NCBI GenBank assembly: GCA_002007745.1
Contig: CP019882.1
Coordinates: 1,054,001 to 1,118,000, forward strand
DNA length: 64,000 bases
From: Mycolicibacterium litorale
GTDB lineage: Bacteria > Actinomycetota > Actinomycetes > Mycobacteriales > Mycobacteriaceae
Direction: 5' to 3'
In this document: piece after piece, positions 1 through 8,603 of the stretch
Position numbering within the stretch: the first letter of the stretch is position 1
How the letters are laid out: each line of letters starts with the position of its first letter
The notes under the pieces: generated by a model
The model's database searches: none
The model's input: only the letters and a program-made list of their open reading frames with translations
What the model was told of the DNA's origin: nothing
Program-made: the position numbers and the translations under genes

Positions 1-11
1 TGCGGGCCCGC

Positions 12-842
12 GTGGTCGCGCTCCTGGCGGTTCTGTTGTTCGTATCAGCCTGTGCGGCACCGGGATCCGCCTCACCCGCGCCGTTCACGCCGGGCGCCAG
101 TGTGCACACGATCAGCGTCGGCGGCATCGACCGCGAGTATCGGCTCTATCTTCCGGCCGGCCTGCCGCCCGCGGCTCCGCTGGTCGTCATGCTGCACGGC
201 GGGTTCGGCAGCGCCGCCCAAGCCGAGCGGACCTACGGGTGGAACCAGTTGGCCGATTCGGCCAAGTTCGCGGTGGCCTATCCCGACGGCCTGGGCCGGG
301 CCTGGAACGCCGGTGGTGGGTGCTGCGGGCAGCCGGCCCGGGATGGGATCGACGATGTCGGTTTCATCACCGCCGCTGTCCGTGACATCGCCGGCAACGT
401 CGGCATCGACCCATCCCGCATCTTCGCCACCGGCATCAGCAACGGCGGCATGATGGCTTATGCATTGGCGTGTAACAGCGCGATCTTCGCGGCCATCGGC
501 CCGGATTCGGCGACGCAGCTCGGCAGCTGTCCGGCGCCGCGGCCGATGTCGGTGTTACATATCCACGGCACCGCCGACCGGTTGATCCGCTATGACGGGC
601 AACCCGGGACCGGGGTGGCGCACATCGATGGTCCGCCGGTGCCTGAGCTCAACGCGTTCTGGCGCGGTGTCGATGGGTGTGACGCGCCTGCGACAACGGT
701 CGCGGGCAATGTGACGACCTCAGTGGCAACCTGTCCGGGCGGTCGCAGCGTAGAGCTCGTCACGGTGGCCGGTGGCGGCCACGAATGGCCCTCGTTCGCC
801 ACCCAGACGTTGTGGGATTTCTTCGCCGCCCATCCGGGGTGA
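12..842 (+). CDS. lpqP: LpqP-like secreted esterase lipoprotein (start probably outside window)
   Basis: This is an alpha/beta-hydrolase of the polyhydroxybutyrate depolymerase/feruloyl esterase group, anchored outside the cytoplasmic membrane. Numbering from the GTG at 12, a hydrophobic stretch ends in the lipobox VSAC with Cys14 as the lipidation site. The oxyanion HGG motif lies at about 62-64, the nucleophile elbow GISNG has Ser143, and a GGGHEW motif near the C terminus carries the likely catalytic His. The frame is open upstream to base 3 and reads Arg-Ala-Arg, the positive charges expected of a signal-peptide n-region, so the true start is probably just outside the window. By memory of H37Rv order it matches Rv0671 (lpqP) next to fadE8. 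The natural substrate is not evident. Confidence 0.8.
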   Translation: MVALLAVLLFVSACAAPGSASPAPFTPGASVHTISVGGIDREYRLYLPAGLPPAAPLVVMLHGGFGSAAQAERTYGWNQLADSAKFAVAYPDGLGRAWNAGGGCCGQPARDGIDDVGFITAAVRDIAGNVGIDPSRIFATGISNGGMMAYALACNSAIFAAIGPDSATQLGSCPAPRPMSVLHIHGTADRLIRYDGQPGTGVAHIDGPPVPELNAFWRGVDGCDAPATTVAGNVTTSVATCPGGRSVELVTVAGGGHEWPSFATQTLWDFFAAHPG

Positions 843-851
843 TCGCCGGCT

Positions 852-1991
852 TCAGTGGTGGGCAGCGGTGCGCAGGTGCTCGCTGTCCACGCCGCTGATG
901 GTGAGGGCGCCGATGACGATGCCGACGACGACACCGACCAGGGTGTCCAGAATCCGGTCGACGGCCGCTGCGGGCGCTAGGCCGGCGCCAAGCCCGGTGA
1001 GTAGCAACGCCATTGGCGTCACGGCCAGTGAGGTCAGGGCATAGTTGACCGTCGAGGCGATCTCGGCGCAGATCTGGAAGATGACGATTGCGGCGGCCGC
1101 TCCCCAGTACCCCAGCGGGAGGGCCAGCAGTCCTGCGGCCAGCAGCGCACCCCCGATGTTGCCGAGCAGACGTTGCACACCGCGATGGACGGCGACGTGG
1201 TAGGCCACACCCGCAATGGTGGCGACGGCGCCCATCGCCGCCCACATGTAGTGGGACAACCCGAAGGCCAGCGCGACGGCCGCGCCGACGGTTCCCGCGA
1301 CGGCGATCCGGGCGCTGCTCTTCAGCAGCGTGGAATGCGGGGCGCGGATCAGCGTGACCGCGACCGATTCGCGTCGGGCCGGGTGGGTTCCGGTGTGCAT
1401 GTCGGCCCGGCCGGTCGATGCGCGCCATGCCAGGCTTAGCAGCCAGGGAGCAAGCGCGGCGATCATTCCGGTCACCGTTCCGACGGCGCTCGCCGCCACC
1501 GCGTGCAGGACGTCGCCGGTGTTGCGGGCGAAGGCCTCGGCGCCCACCGCGGCGAAGACGAACACCACTGCGCCGGGGCCGACAATGTGCAAAGCGGAGA
1601 CGAAAAACGCTGCGGCCCCGGCGATCAGGGCGATCACCGCGACGCTGACGGCTACCGGAGCGCCGCTCGCGCCCAACGTCGCGCCGGTCGCGATCGACGA
1701 GATGATCAGGATGCTGAGGACGGTAAGCCGACCGACGCGCACCGGGTAGGGATCCGGTCGGCAGAACGCGCAGACCAGAGCACCGAGGGCGGCGAACCCG
1801 GCGACATTGTGGTGGCCGGTCAGTCCGCCGACCACGAACATCAGGGCTACCGCGGCACCGACTCGCACTGGCACCGCGACACCGGCCTTGCCCAGGTCGG
1901 CGTGCAGGGCACCGCGCCAGGTCTTCGGCCGGACGGCATGGCGCAGTGCGGTGCGCATCGGGCCCAACTGGCGAACGAGCGGAGCGACCAC
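852..1991 (-). CDS. FUSC-family membrane protein (aromatic acid exporter-like)
   Basis: This 379-residue integral membrane protein has several clusters of long hydrophobic segments in two halves (about residues 45-180 and 225-365), separated by a basic cytoplasmic region. That layout is typical of the FUSC/aromatic acid exporter family (YccS/AaeB-like), usually linked to efflux of small aromatic or weak-acid compounds. A GTG start at 1991 is supported by the divergent MarR gene beginning 56 bp away, with a palindrome between them. The arrangement suggests a MarR-controlled efflux pump. The substrate cannot be told from the sequence. Confidence 0.7.
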   Translation of the reverse strand: MVAPLVRQLGPMRTALRHAVRPKTWRGALHADLGKAGVAVPVRVGAAVALMFVVGGLTGHHNVAGFAALGALVCAFCRPDPYPVRVGRLTVLSILIISSIATGATLGASGAPVAVSVAVIALIAGAAAFFVSALHIVGPGAVVFVFAAVGAEAFARNTGDVLHAVAASAVGTVTGMIAALAPWLLSLAWRASTGRADMHTGTHPARRESVAVTLIRAPHSTLLKSSARIAVAGTVGAAVALAFGLSHYMWAAMGAVATIAGVAYHVAVHRGVQRLLGNIGGALLAAGLLALPLGYWGAAAAIVIFQICAEIASTVNYALTSLAVTPMALLLTGLGAGLAPAAAVDRILDTLVGVVVGIVIGALTISGVDSEHLRTAAHH

Positions 1992-2010
1992 CGAGATAAT
2001 TTAGCACTGT

Positions 2011-2022
2011 TTTACTAGTAAA
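2011..2022. promoter_or_regulatory. Perfect 12-bp palindrome, candidate MarR operator
   Basis: TTTACTAGTAAA is a perfect palindrome in the 56-bp gap between the divergent FUSC gene and the MarR gene. AT-rich palindromes of this kind in such gaps are typical MarR-family operators, so it probably lets the regulator control both its own gene and the exporter. Confidence 0.6.
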
Positions 2023-2047
2023 CTAACCCTCCGCTTACCATGACCGT

Positions 2048-2557
2048 GTGCCCAGACGCGGCGAGGCCAGTGCGCTCAGTGACACCGTCGACCGGATTCG
2101 CTGGGAGTGGGCTACGGCCTACCCCCACCTCGATACCGCGCCCATCGACGTACTCGGCCGTGTCCAGCGCATCGCCTCGATCTGCAACCAACGGCTCGAC
2201 TCCAACCTGGAACGCCACGGCGTCACCCGCTCCGAATTCGCCGTGCTGGGCGCGCTTGCCCGCGTGGACCGGCCGCTTCGGGCCAGCGAGGTGGTCTCCA
2301 CCACGCTGCTCAGCGGGGCTTCGGTGACCAAGATCGCTGACAGCCTGGCCCGCCGGGGACTGCTCGAACGTCAGAAGTCCGAACGCGACGGTCGGGTGGT
2401 GCTGCTGGTGCTCACCGGGGCCGGCCGCGCAGTGGTCGACAGTGAGATGCCCCGGCGTCTGGCCGACGACGAAGCGATGATCTCCGGGCTCACCGACGCC
2501 GAGCGAGCCACCCTTGCCGAGTTGCTCCGCAAGATCTGCGCCACGCTGGGCGACTGA
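2048..2557 (+). CDS. MarR-family transcriptional regulator
   Basis: This 169-residue protein has a winged helix-turn-helix at about residues 65-135. The recognition region contains LLSGASVTKIADSLARRGLL, followed by the MarR wing ERDGRVVLLVLTGAGR. It probably binds as a dimer to the palindrome upstream and represses the divergent FUSC exporter gene and itself. The start chosen is the GTG at 2048. The inducing ligand is unknown, although MarR proteins beside FUSC exporters often sense phenolic compounds. Confidence 0.8.
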   Translation: MPRRGEASALSDTVDRIRWEWATAYPHLDTAPIDVLGRVQRIASICNQRLDSNLERHGVTRSEFAVLGALARVDRPLRASEVVSTTLLSGASVTKIADSLARRGLLERQKSERDGRVVLLVLTGAGRAVVDSEMPRRLADDEAMISGLTDAERATLAELLRKICATLGD

Positions 2558-2572
2558 CTCACCGGTGCCGGC

Positions 2573-2908
2573 TCAGGTCAGGTAGACCTTTCGCAGCGTC
2601 TCGGTCACCGTCCACACCGTCTTGGCGCCCTTGGCCAGGCGCACGACGTCGCCGGGCCCCAGCGTCAATGTGGGACTGTCGTCGTCGAATTCAACGGTCG
2701 CGGCCCCCGATAGCACGACGAACAGCTCTTCGGCTTCGACATCGCTCATCACCCCTGGCGTCATCTCCCACACGCCGACTTCGAGGCCGCCGAACGTGCC
2801 GAGTTCGGCAACTCCGGTGTGTGGGTCGCCGCTGAGCGACTGCTCGGCGGGAACCGACTCGTGCTCGAGCCACTCGGTGGCGGCATGGACGACAGAGTTT
2901 CGCTTCAC
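2573..2908 (-). CDS. Small cupin-domain protein
   Basis: This 111-residue single-domain cupin is of the Cupin_3/EutQ-like type. The motif EAEELFVVLSGAATVEF is the first cupin strand pair and LGPGDVVRLAKGAKTVW is the second. Proteins of this size are cytoplasmic beta-barrels of mostly unknown role. It is convergent with the MarR gene (15-bp gap) and divergent from fadE8. No functional link to either neighbour is visible. Confidence 0.65.
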   Translation of the reverse strand: MKRNSVVHAATEWLEHESVPAEQSLSGDPHTGVAELGTFGGLEVGVWEMTPGVMSDVEAEELFVVLSGAATVEFDDDSPTLTLGPGDVVRLAKGAKTVWTVTETLRKVYLT

Positions 2909-2970
2909 GGATAGCAGGATGCCATATTACGGATCTTGTGCGGTCGTTGAAAAAATGTAACAGTGGTGTC

Positions 2971-4599
2971 ATGTCGGACACGCATGTCGTCACCAACCAG
3001 GTCCCGCCCCTTGTGGATTACAACCCGGCCACCTCGCCGGTCCTGATCGAAGCCCTCATCCGGGAAGGCGGCCAGTGGGGCCTCGACGAGGTCACCGAGC
3101 TGGGCGCCATTTCGGGCAGTGCGCAGGCGCAGCGATGGGGTGATCTGGCCGATCGCAACGTGCCGATCCTGCACACTCACGACCGCTACGGTCACCGCGT
3201 CGACGAAATCGAGTACGACCCGGCCTATCACGAGCTGATGCGCACGGCCATCGCTCACGGTGTGCACGCCGCCCCGTGGGCCGACGACCGTCCCGGCGCG
3301 CACGTGGTCCGCGCCGCCAAGATGGGGGTGTGGACGTGCGAACCCGGTCACGTCTGCCCGATCTCGATGACCTATGCGGTGGTGCCGGCACTGCGGCACA
3401 ATGCCGAGCTCGCCGAGATCTACGAGCCGCTGCTGACCAGCCGGGAATACGACCCAGAACTGAAGGTGCCGACCACCAAAGCCGGTATCACCGCCGGCAT
3501 GTCGATGACCGAGAAGCAGGGCGGATCCGACGTGCGGGCCGGCACCACCCAGGCTGTCCCCAATGGCGACGGCAGCTACTGCCTGACCGGCCACAAGTGG
3601 TTCACCTCGGCCGCCATGAGCGACATCTTCCTGGTGCTCGCCCAGGCGCCGGGTGGGCTCAGTTGCTTCATGCTGCCGCGCGTCCTGCCCGACGGCACCC
3701 GCAACCGGATGTTCCTGCAGCGCTTGAAGGACAAGCTAGGTAACCACGCCAACGCTTCGAGCGAAGTCGAATACGACGGTGCCGTTGCGTGGCTGGTCGG
3801 TGAGGAAGGTCGCGGTGTGCCGACCATCATCGAGATGGTCAACCTCACCCGGTTGGACTGCACCCTGGGCAGTGCCACCAGCATGCGCAGTGGCCTGACC
3901 CGCGCGGTGCATCACGCCCAGCATCGAAAGGCGTTCGGCGCCTATCTCATCGACCAGCCACTGATGCGCAACGTGCTCGCCGATCTCGCGGTGGAGGCCG
4001 AGGCGGCGACGATCGTGGCCATGCGGATGGCCGGTGCCACCGACGCTGCGGTCCGCGGTGACGAACGGGAGACCCTGCTGCGTCGCATCGGCCTGGCCGC
4101 CGCCAAGTACTGGGTGTGCAAGCGCGCCACCCCGCACGCCGCCGAGGCGATGGAGTGCCTGGGCGGTAACGGCTACGCCGAGGAGTCCGGGATGCCACGG
4201 CTGTACCGGGAGGCGCCGTTGATGGGTATCTGGGAAGGTTCGGGCAACGTCAGCGCGCTGGACACGTTGCGGGCCATGGCGACCCGGCCCGAGTGCGTCG
4301 GTGTGCTGTTCGACGAGCTGGCCACCACCGCCGGTCAGGATGCCCGCCTCGACACCCATGTGGCCGGATTGCGTTCGGAGCTGGAGAACCTCGACGGCAT
4401 CGAGTACCGCGCCCGCACGATCGCCGAGGACATCACGGTGGCGCTGCAGGGGTCGCTGCTGGTGCGCCACGGCCATCCGGCCGTCGCCGAGGCATTCCTG
4501 GCCAGCCGGGTGGGCGGCAACTGGGGAGGCGCGTTCGGCACGCTGCCGGCCGGAGTCGATCTCGCGCCGATCCTCGAGCGCTGCCTGGTCAAGGGATGA
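2971..4599 (+). CDS. fadE8: Acyl-CoA dehydrogenase FadE8 (AidB-like)
   Basis: This 542-residue FAD-dependent acyl-CoA dehydrogenase belongs to the AidB-like branch and would introduce a trans-2 double bond into an acyl-CoA. The flavin-contact motif MTEKQGGSDVR is at residues 179-189, and the C-terminal ECLGGNGYAEESGMPR segment is typical of the AidB/ACAD fold. The ATG at 2971 gives the length I recall for M. tuberculosis FadE8. An in-frame GTG at 2938 would add 11 atypical residues. The stop overlaps the next start (ATGA), so it is the first gene of a fadE8-echA4-paaX-echA5 operon, a short beta-oxidation module of unknown substrate. Confidence 0.88.
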   Translation: MSDTHVVTNQVPPLVDYNPATSPVLIEALIREGGQWGLDEVTELGAISGSAQAQRWGDLADRNVPILHTHDRYGHRVDEIEYDPAYHELMRTAIAHGVHAAPWADDRPGAHVVRAAKMGVWTCEPGHVCPISMTYAVVPALRHNAELAEIYEPLLTSREYDPELKVPTTKAGITAGMSMTEKQGGSDVRAGTTQAVPNGDGSYCLTGHKWFTSAAMSDIFLVLAQAPGGLSCFMLPRVLPDGTRNRMFLQRLKDKLGNHANASSEVEYDGAVAWLVGEEGRGVPTIIEMVNLTRLDCTLGSATSMRSGLTRAVHHAQHRKAFGAYLIDQPLMRNVLADLAVEAEAATIVAMRMAGATDAAVRGDERETLLRRIGLAAAKYWVCKRATPHAAEAMECLGGNGYAEESGMPRLYREAPLMGIWEGSGNVSALDTLRAMATRPECVGVLFDELATTAGQDARLDTHVAGLRSELENLDGIEYRARTIAEDITVALQGSLLVRHGHPAVAEAFLASRVGGNWGGAFGTLPAGVDLAPILERCLVKG

Positions 4600-5504
4600 C
4601 CGACCTGAAGACGATGACCTACGAGGTCACCGATCGGGTCGCCCGGATCACGTTCAACCGCCCGGACAAGGGCAACGCGATCGTCGCCGACACTCCGCTG
4701 GAATTGGCCGCGCTGGTCGAGCGGGCCGATCTGGATCCCCGCGTCCACGTCATCCTGGTGTCCGGTCGCGGCGAGGGCTTCTGCGCGGGTTTCGATCTGA
4801 GTGCCTACGCCGACGGCACCGGCTCGGCAGGCGGCTCGGACCGGGAAGGCACGGTGCTCGACGGCAAGACGCAAGCCGTCAACCACCGCCCGGACCGGCC
4901 CTGGGATCCGATGATCGACTACCAGATGATGAGCCGCTTCGTCCGCGGCTTCGCCAGCCTGATGCACGCCGACAAACCCACAGTGGTCAAGATCCACGGT
5001 TACTGTGTGGCTGGCGGAACCGACATCGCCCTGCACGCTGATCAGGTGATCGCCGCGGCGGACGCCAAGATCGGCTATCCGCCGACCCGGGTGTGGGGTG
5101 TACCGGCAGCGGGCTTGTGGGCGCATCGGCTCGGCGACCAACGCGCCAAACGGCTTCTGCTGACCGGTGATTGCATCACCGGGGCGCAGGCAGCCGAGTG
5201 GGGACTGGCGGTTGAGGCGCCCGACCCGGCCGATCTGGACGAGCGCACCGAGCGCCTCGTCGAGCGGATTGCCGCAGTGCCGGTCAATCAGTTGATCATG
5301 GTGAAACTCGCCATGAACACCGCGCTCTACCAGCAGGGTGTGGCGACCAGCAGGATGGTCAGCACGGTGTTCGACGGCATCGCCCGGCATACCCCGGAGG
5401 GGCACGCCTTCGTGGCCGACGCTCGTGAGCACGGATTCCGTGCGGCGGTGCGCCATCGCGACGAGCCGTTCGGTGACCACGGCCGAACCGCCTCCGGGGT
5501 CTGA
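4596..5504 (+). CDS. echA4: Enoyl-CoA hydratase/isomerase EchA4
   Basis: This 302-residue crotonase-superfamily protein has the first oxyanion-hole motif GFCAGFDLSA at residues 61-70 and the second at YCVAGGTDIAL, 136-146. It likely hydrates or isomerises the enoyl-CoA made by FadE8. There is an insertion of about 40 residues between the two motifs (residues 70-115), also seen in other EchA4-like proteins. The ATG at 4596 overlaps the fadE8 stop by ATGA, which implies translational coupling. The usual first catalytic Glu is not obvious in the 160-175 segment, so an isomerase or other crotonase reaction is possible. Confidence 0.85.
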   Translation: MTDLKTMTYEVTDRVARITFNRPDKGNAIVADTPLELAALVERADLDPRVHVILVSGRGEGFCAGFDLSAYADGTGSAGGSDREGTVLDGKTQAVNHRPDRPWDPMIDYQMMSRFVRGFASLMHADKPTVVKIHGYCVAGGTDIALHADQVIAAADAKIGYPPTRVWGVPAAGLWAHRLGDQRAKRLLLTGDCITGAQAAEWGLAVEAPDPADLDERTERLVERIAAVPVNQLIMVKLAMNTALYQQGVATSRMVSTVFDGIARHTPEGHAFVADAREHGFRAAVRHRDEPFGDHGRTASGV

Positions 5505-5506
5505 AC

Positions 5507-6244
5507 GTGCCCGGTTCGCTGTCGAAGATGACCGCCCGATCGGTGGTCCTGAGCGTCCTGCTCGGTGCCCATCCGGCCTGGGCCACTTCGGCCGAATTGC
5601 TGCAACTCACCGCGGATTTCGGGATCCGGGAGCAGACCCTGCGGGTCGCGTTGACCAGGATGGTCGCCGCGGGTGACCTGGTGCGCTCCGACAACGGCTA
5701 TCGGCTCTCCACCCGTCTGCTGGATCGGCAGCGCCGCCAGGACGACGCGCTCAACCCGCGCACCCGCGACTGGGACGGCAGCTGGCTGACCCTGGTGATC
5801 ACCGCGGTCGGGATGGACGCGCGGGCGCGGGCGGCGATGCGAAACACCCTGCAGATCAAACGGTTCGGTGAGTTGCGCGAAGGGCTGTGGTTGCGGCCGG
5901 ACAACCTCGACGAGGAACTGCCGGCCGAGCTCGCTGACCGGGTTCGGGTGCTGCAAGCCCGCGACGCCGATCCCGCCGACCTCGCCCAACGGCTGTGGGG
6001 CCTGGACGACTGGGCGCGCACCGGCCGCCGGCTGCTCGCCGACATGGGGGCCGCGCGGGACGTCCCCCGCCGGTTTGTCGCGGCCGCGGGGATGGTGCGC
6101 CATGTGCTGACCGACCCGGTGCTGCCCGAGGAGCTGCTGCCGCCGCACTGGCCCGGTGCCGAACTCCGGACGAGCTATGCAGACTTCGCCGTCGAACTCG
6201 GCGCGCGGCGAGACGTGGGACGACTGGCGGAGGCGACGAAATGA
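5507..6244 (+). CDS. PaaX-family transcriptional regulator
   Basis: This 245-residue protein matches the PaaX family: an N-terminal winged helix at about residues 10-70 (with REQTLRVALTRMVAAGDLVR), a middle domain and a C-terminal helical domain ending in PEELLPPHWPG. PaaX is the phenylacetyl-CoA-responsive repressor in enteric bacteria. Here the regulator sits inside the fadE8-echA operon, so an acyl-CoA intermediate of that pathway is the likely effector (inference). The GTG start follows the echA4 stop by two bases and the stop overlaps the echA5 start. Confidence 0.82.
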   Translation: MPGSLSKMTARSVVLSVLLGAHPAWATSAELLQLTADFGIREQTLRVALTRMVAAGDLVRSDNGYRLSTRLLDRQRRQDDALNPRTRDWDGSWLTLVITAVGMDARARAAMRNTLQIKRFGELREGLWLRPDNLDEELPAELADRVRVLQARDADPADLAQRLWGLDDWARTGRRLLADMGAARDVPRRFVAAAGMVRHVLTDPVLPEELLPPHWPGAELRTSYADFAVELGARRDVGRLAEATK

Positions 6245-7017
6245 CCGGAGTTCGAGTCGAACGCAGCGGTCCGGTGACGACGGTGATCCTGGATCGTCCG
6301 CACGCCCGCAACGCGGTCGACGGTCCCACCGCGATGGCGCTGTTCGAGGCATTCGGAGAATTCGACCGCGACGAGTCGGCCTCGGTCGCGGTGTTGTGGG
6401 GCGATCACGGAACGTTCTGCGCCGGAGCCGATCTCAAGGCCATCGGGACGCCGGACAGCAATCCGACCCACCGCCCGCGGGCGGGAGTTGACGCGCCCGG
6501 GCCGATGGGCCCCAGCCGCATGCAGCTGTCCAAACCCGTCATCGCCGCGGTCAGCGGATACGCAGTGGCCGGCGGACTCGAGCTGGCGCTGTGGTGTGAC
6601 CTGCGGGTGGTCGAGGACGACGCGGTGTTCGGGGTGTTTTGCCGCCGGTGGGGTGTGCCCCTGATCGACGGTGGCACCGTCCGGTTGCCCCGGCTGATCG
6701 GGCACAGTCGGGCGATGGACATGATCCTGACCGGCCGGGCCGTGGATGCCCAGGAGGCACTGGCGATCGGGCTGGCCAACCGGGTGGTAGCCAAGGGACA
6801 GGCGCGCAGCGCCGCCGAGCAGCTGGCCGCCGATCTGGCCGCCCTGCCGCAGCGCTGCCTGCGCTCGGATCGCCTGTCGGCGCTGAACCAGTGGGGACAT
6901 TCAGAAGCCGACGCCATCGATTTCGAGTTCGCCAGCCTGTCTCGGGTGGCCGCCGAATCGGTCGCCGGGGCGCAGCGCTTCGCCCAGGGTGCCGGCCGGC
7001 ATGGGCAGAAGGCCTAA
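6241..7017 (+). CDS. echA5: Enoyl-CoA hydratase EchA5
   Basis: This 258-residue crotonase has FCAGADLKA at residues 59-67 and GYAVAGGLELAL at 106-117, the two oxyanion-hole loops. The following segment CRRWGVPLIDGGTVRLPRLIG is typical of EchA5-like hydratases. The ATG at 6241 overlaps the paaX stop, making it the last gene of the four-gene operon. Its stop overlaps the end of the convergent DUF3060 lipoprotein gene by four bases. Two hydratases beside one dehydrogenase suggest a multi-step or branched substrate. Confidence 0.86.
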   Translation: MTGVRVERSGPVTTVILDRPHARNAVDGPTAMALFEAFGEFDRDESASVAVLWGDHGTFCAGADLKAIGTPDSNPTHRPRAGVDAPGPMGPSRMQLSKPVIAAVSGYAVAGGLELALWCDLRVVEDDAVFGVFCRRWGVPLIDGGTVRLPRLIGHSRAMDMILTGRAVDAQEALAIGLANRVVAKGQARSAAEQLAADLAALPQRCLRSDRLSALNQWGHSEADAIDFEFASLSRVAAESVAGAQRFAQGAGRHGQKA

Positions 7018-7410
7018 CTCTTGTTGAGGGTGTTCCCGGAGCCGAGGTTGTTGACCTTCGGATCGCCCTTGTAGTTGACGGTGTTGTTCAAGCCGACGAT
7101 GGACAGCTCGTTGTCGATCTTGTCGAAGGTGATCTTGTTGTCGGCGCCGCCGATGTTCACCGACGCGCAGGTGCCCTTGACGGTCAGTGTGTTGTTCGAA
7201 CCGCCGACGTTGAGCGACTTGCCGTCGGCGCAGTCGATCTCAGCGGTGGTGCCGAACGAGCCGTAGTTGATGGTGTTGCCCACTTCCACCTGGGCTCCGG
7301 AACTGCCGGCGGTTGCGGTTGGGGGCTGTTGTCGTTGCTGGTGGAACCGCAGCCGGCCAAGGTCAGCGCGGTTGCGACGCCGATCCCGGCGATCAGGGTG
7401 GGGAGTGCAT
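7014..7410 (-). pseudogene. DUF3060 lipoprotein gene with two apparent frameshifts
   Basis: A good ribosome binding site (AAAGGAAG, eight bases before ATG at 7410) opens a frame that stops after five codons. A second frame then encodes a lipoprotein signal ending in LTLAGC, but it has no start codon of its own. A third frame encodes a DUF3060 domain to 7014, with repeated NNT/N-rich turns of a beta-helical type. Adding one base in the C-rich stretch (minus strand) at 7396-7403 and one in the C run at 7321-7325 joins all three into a 132-residue lipoprotein. Similar lipoproteins (compare Rv0679c) occupy this place in other mycobacteria. Assembly error is more likely than true decay. Confidence 0.7.
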
Positions 7411-7657
7411 CGGGAGTACTTCCTTTGGCTGTCGGCCGGAGCGGGGTCGATCCGGTTCGTCACACGCTGTCAGTCACGACGTTATCGGCGATCACCGTGT
7501 TCGACGAGCTTCCGGCGATGCGCGTCGGGATGCGGATTGCCCCGATGTCCCGGCGCATCGGGCCGGTCTGCGGTTCGCCCCGTCCCGCGCAGGCACGCAC
7601 GTGTCCGCGCACTGTTCAACTAGAGTTCTTCGCGATCCAAGATTGAGGGGCGCCACG

Positions 7658-8296
7658 ATGACATCTCAGCCGGAATCGGACTCGGCGGGCGGTCGGCCGC
7701 GCGCCGGGGGCCGGACTTCGGCGAGGTCGGCCAAGCTCAGCCGCGATGTCATCGTCAACGCCGCGCTGACGTTCCTGGACCGCGATGGCTGGGACGGGCT
7801 GACCATCAATGCCCTGGCCACCCAGCTCGGGACCAAGGGTCCGTCGCTGTACAACCACGTGCACAGTCTCGATGATTTGCGCCGCACCGTGCGCATGCGG
7901 GTGGTCGACGACATCCTTCAGATGCTGTCGGCGGTGGGGCAGGGCCGCACTCGCGACGACGCCGTGATGGCCATGGCCAGCGCTTACCGCAGCTACGCGC
8001 ACCACCACCCGGGCCGGTATTCGGCGTTCACCCGAATGCCGCTGGGTGGGGACGATCCCGAGTACACCGCGGCCTCACGTGCCGCCGCGGCACCGGTCAT
8101 CGAGGTGCTGGCCTCCTACGGCCTGGACGGCGCGGCCGCGTTCTATGCCGCTCTCGAGTTCTGGGCTGCGCTGCACGGGTTCGTGCTCCTGGAGATGACC
8201 GGGGTCATGGACGAGGTCGACACCGACGCCGTGTTCTCCGATATGGTGCTGCGCCTGGCGACCGGTATGGCGCACCGCACCGAGGGCCAGAGCTGA
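7658..8296 (+). CDS. TetR-family transcriptional regulator (Rv0681-like)
   Basis: This 212-residue TetR regulator has its HTH at about residues 28-75, with the recognition helix in GTKGPSLYNHVHSLDDLRR. The C-terminal ligand domain contains the YRSYAHHHPGRYSAF segment common to the TetR_C/WHG group. A GAGGGG ribosome binding site precedes the ATG at 7658; longer in-frame extensions upstream are not protein-like. It lies immediately before the rpsL promoter, as Rv0681 does in M. tuberculosis. Target genes are not evident. Confidence 0.82.
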   Translation: MTSQPESDSAGGRPRAGGRTSARSAKLSRDVIVNAALTFLDRDGWDGLTINALATQLGTKGPSLYNHVHSLDDLRRTVRMRVVDDILQMLSAVGQGRTRDDAVMAMASAYRSYAHHHPGRYSAFTRMPLGGDDPEYTAASRAAAAPVIEVLASYGLDGAAAFYAALEFWAALHGFVLLEMTGVMDEVDTDAVFSDMVLRLATGMAHRTEGQS

Positions 8297-8371
8297 CCGC
8301 TGTTGGGAACCACTGCCGGCATTCGCACGTTGACCTGCGAGAAGGCCTGGTAGGAGCCTCGTCCACCGAGT

Positions 8372-8400
8372 TTGGAGGGGCGTGCCGCGCCTGGTATCGT
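8372..8400 (+). promoter_or_regulatory. Predicted promoter of the rpsL-rpsG-fusA(-tuf) operon
   Basis: TTGGAG (8372-8377) and TATCGT (8395-8400) are separated by 17 bp, a good SigA-type spacing. Transcription from about 8407 would give a leader of nearly 200 nt before rpsL. The 307-bp gap 8297-8603 holds this promoter and leader and no gene that I can see. Confidence 0.55.
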
Positions 8401-8603
8401 GGAAGCTCGTGCCTGGCCACTAGGGGCGCAAGCGGGGACGCATGCGCGCACGCCGGGCCAATTCGCATGTCCAGTATGCATCGGATTAGACGGATGCACA
8501 GTGCGTGCGACACGCCCGGACGCGGGGGACGCGTAGGGGCTAAAACTGCAGTACAGAGACTTGAAGATCGCCGCAAGACGAACGAGAGACAGAAAGCCGG
8601 TAG

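Noticed and set aside
760..2007. 415-codon minus-strand frame overlapping the FUSC gene
   Set aside because: It is Arg/Pro-rich without domains and is out of frame with the clear FUSC membrane protein.
7018..7657. mmpS5/mmpL5 efflux genes and their regulator expected from M. tuberculosis order
   Set aside because: The interval holds only the broken DUF3060 gene and the TetR upstream region; no MmpS/MmpL sequence is present here.
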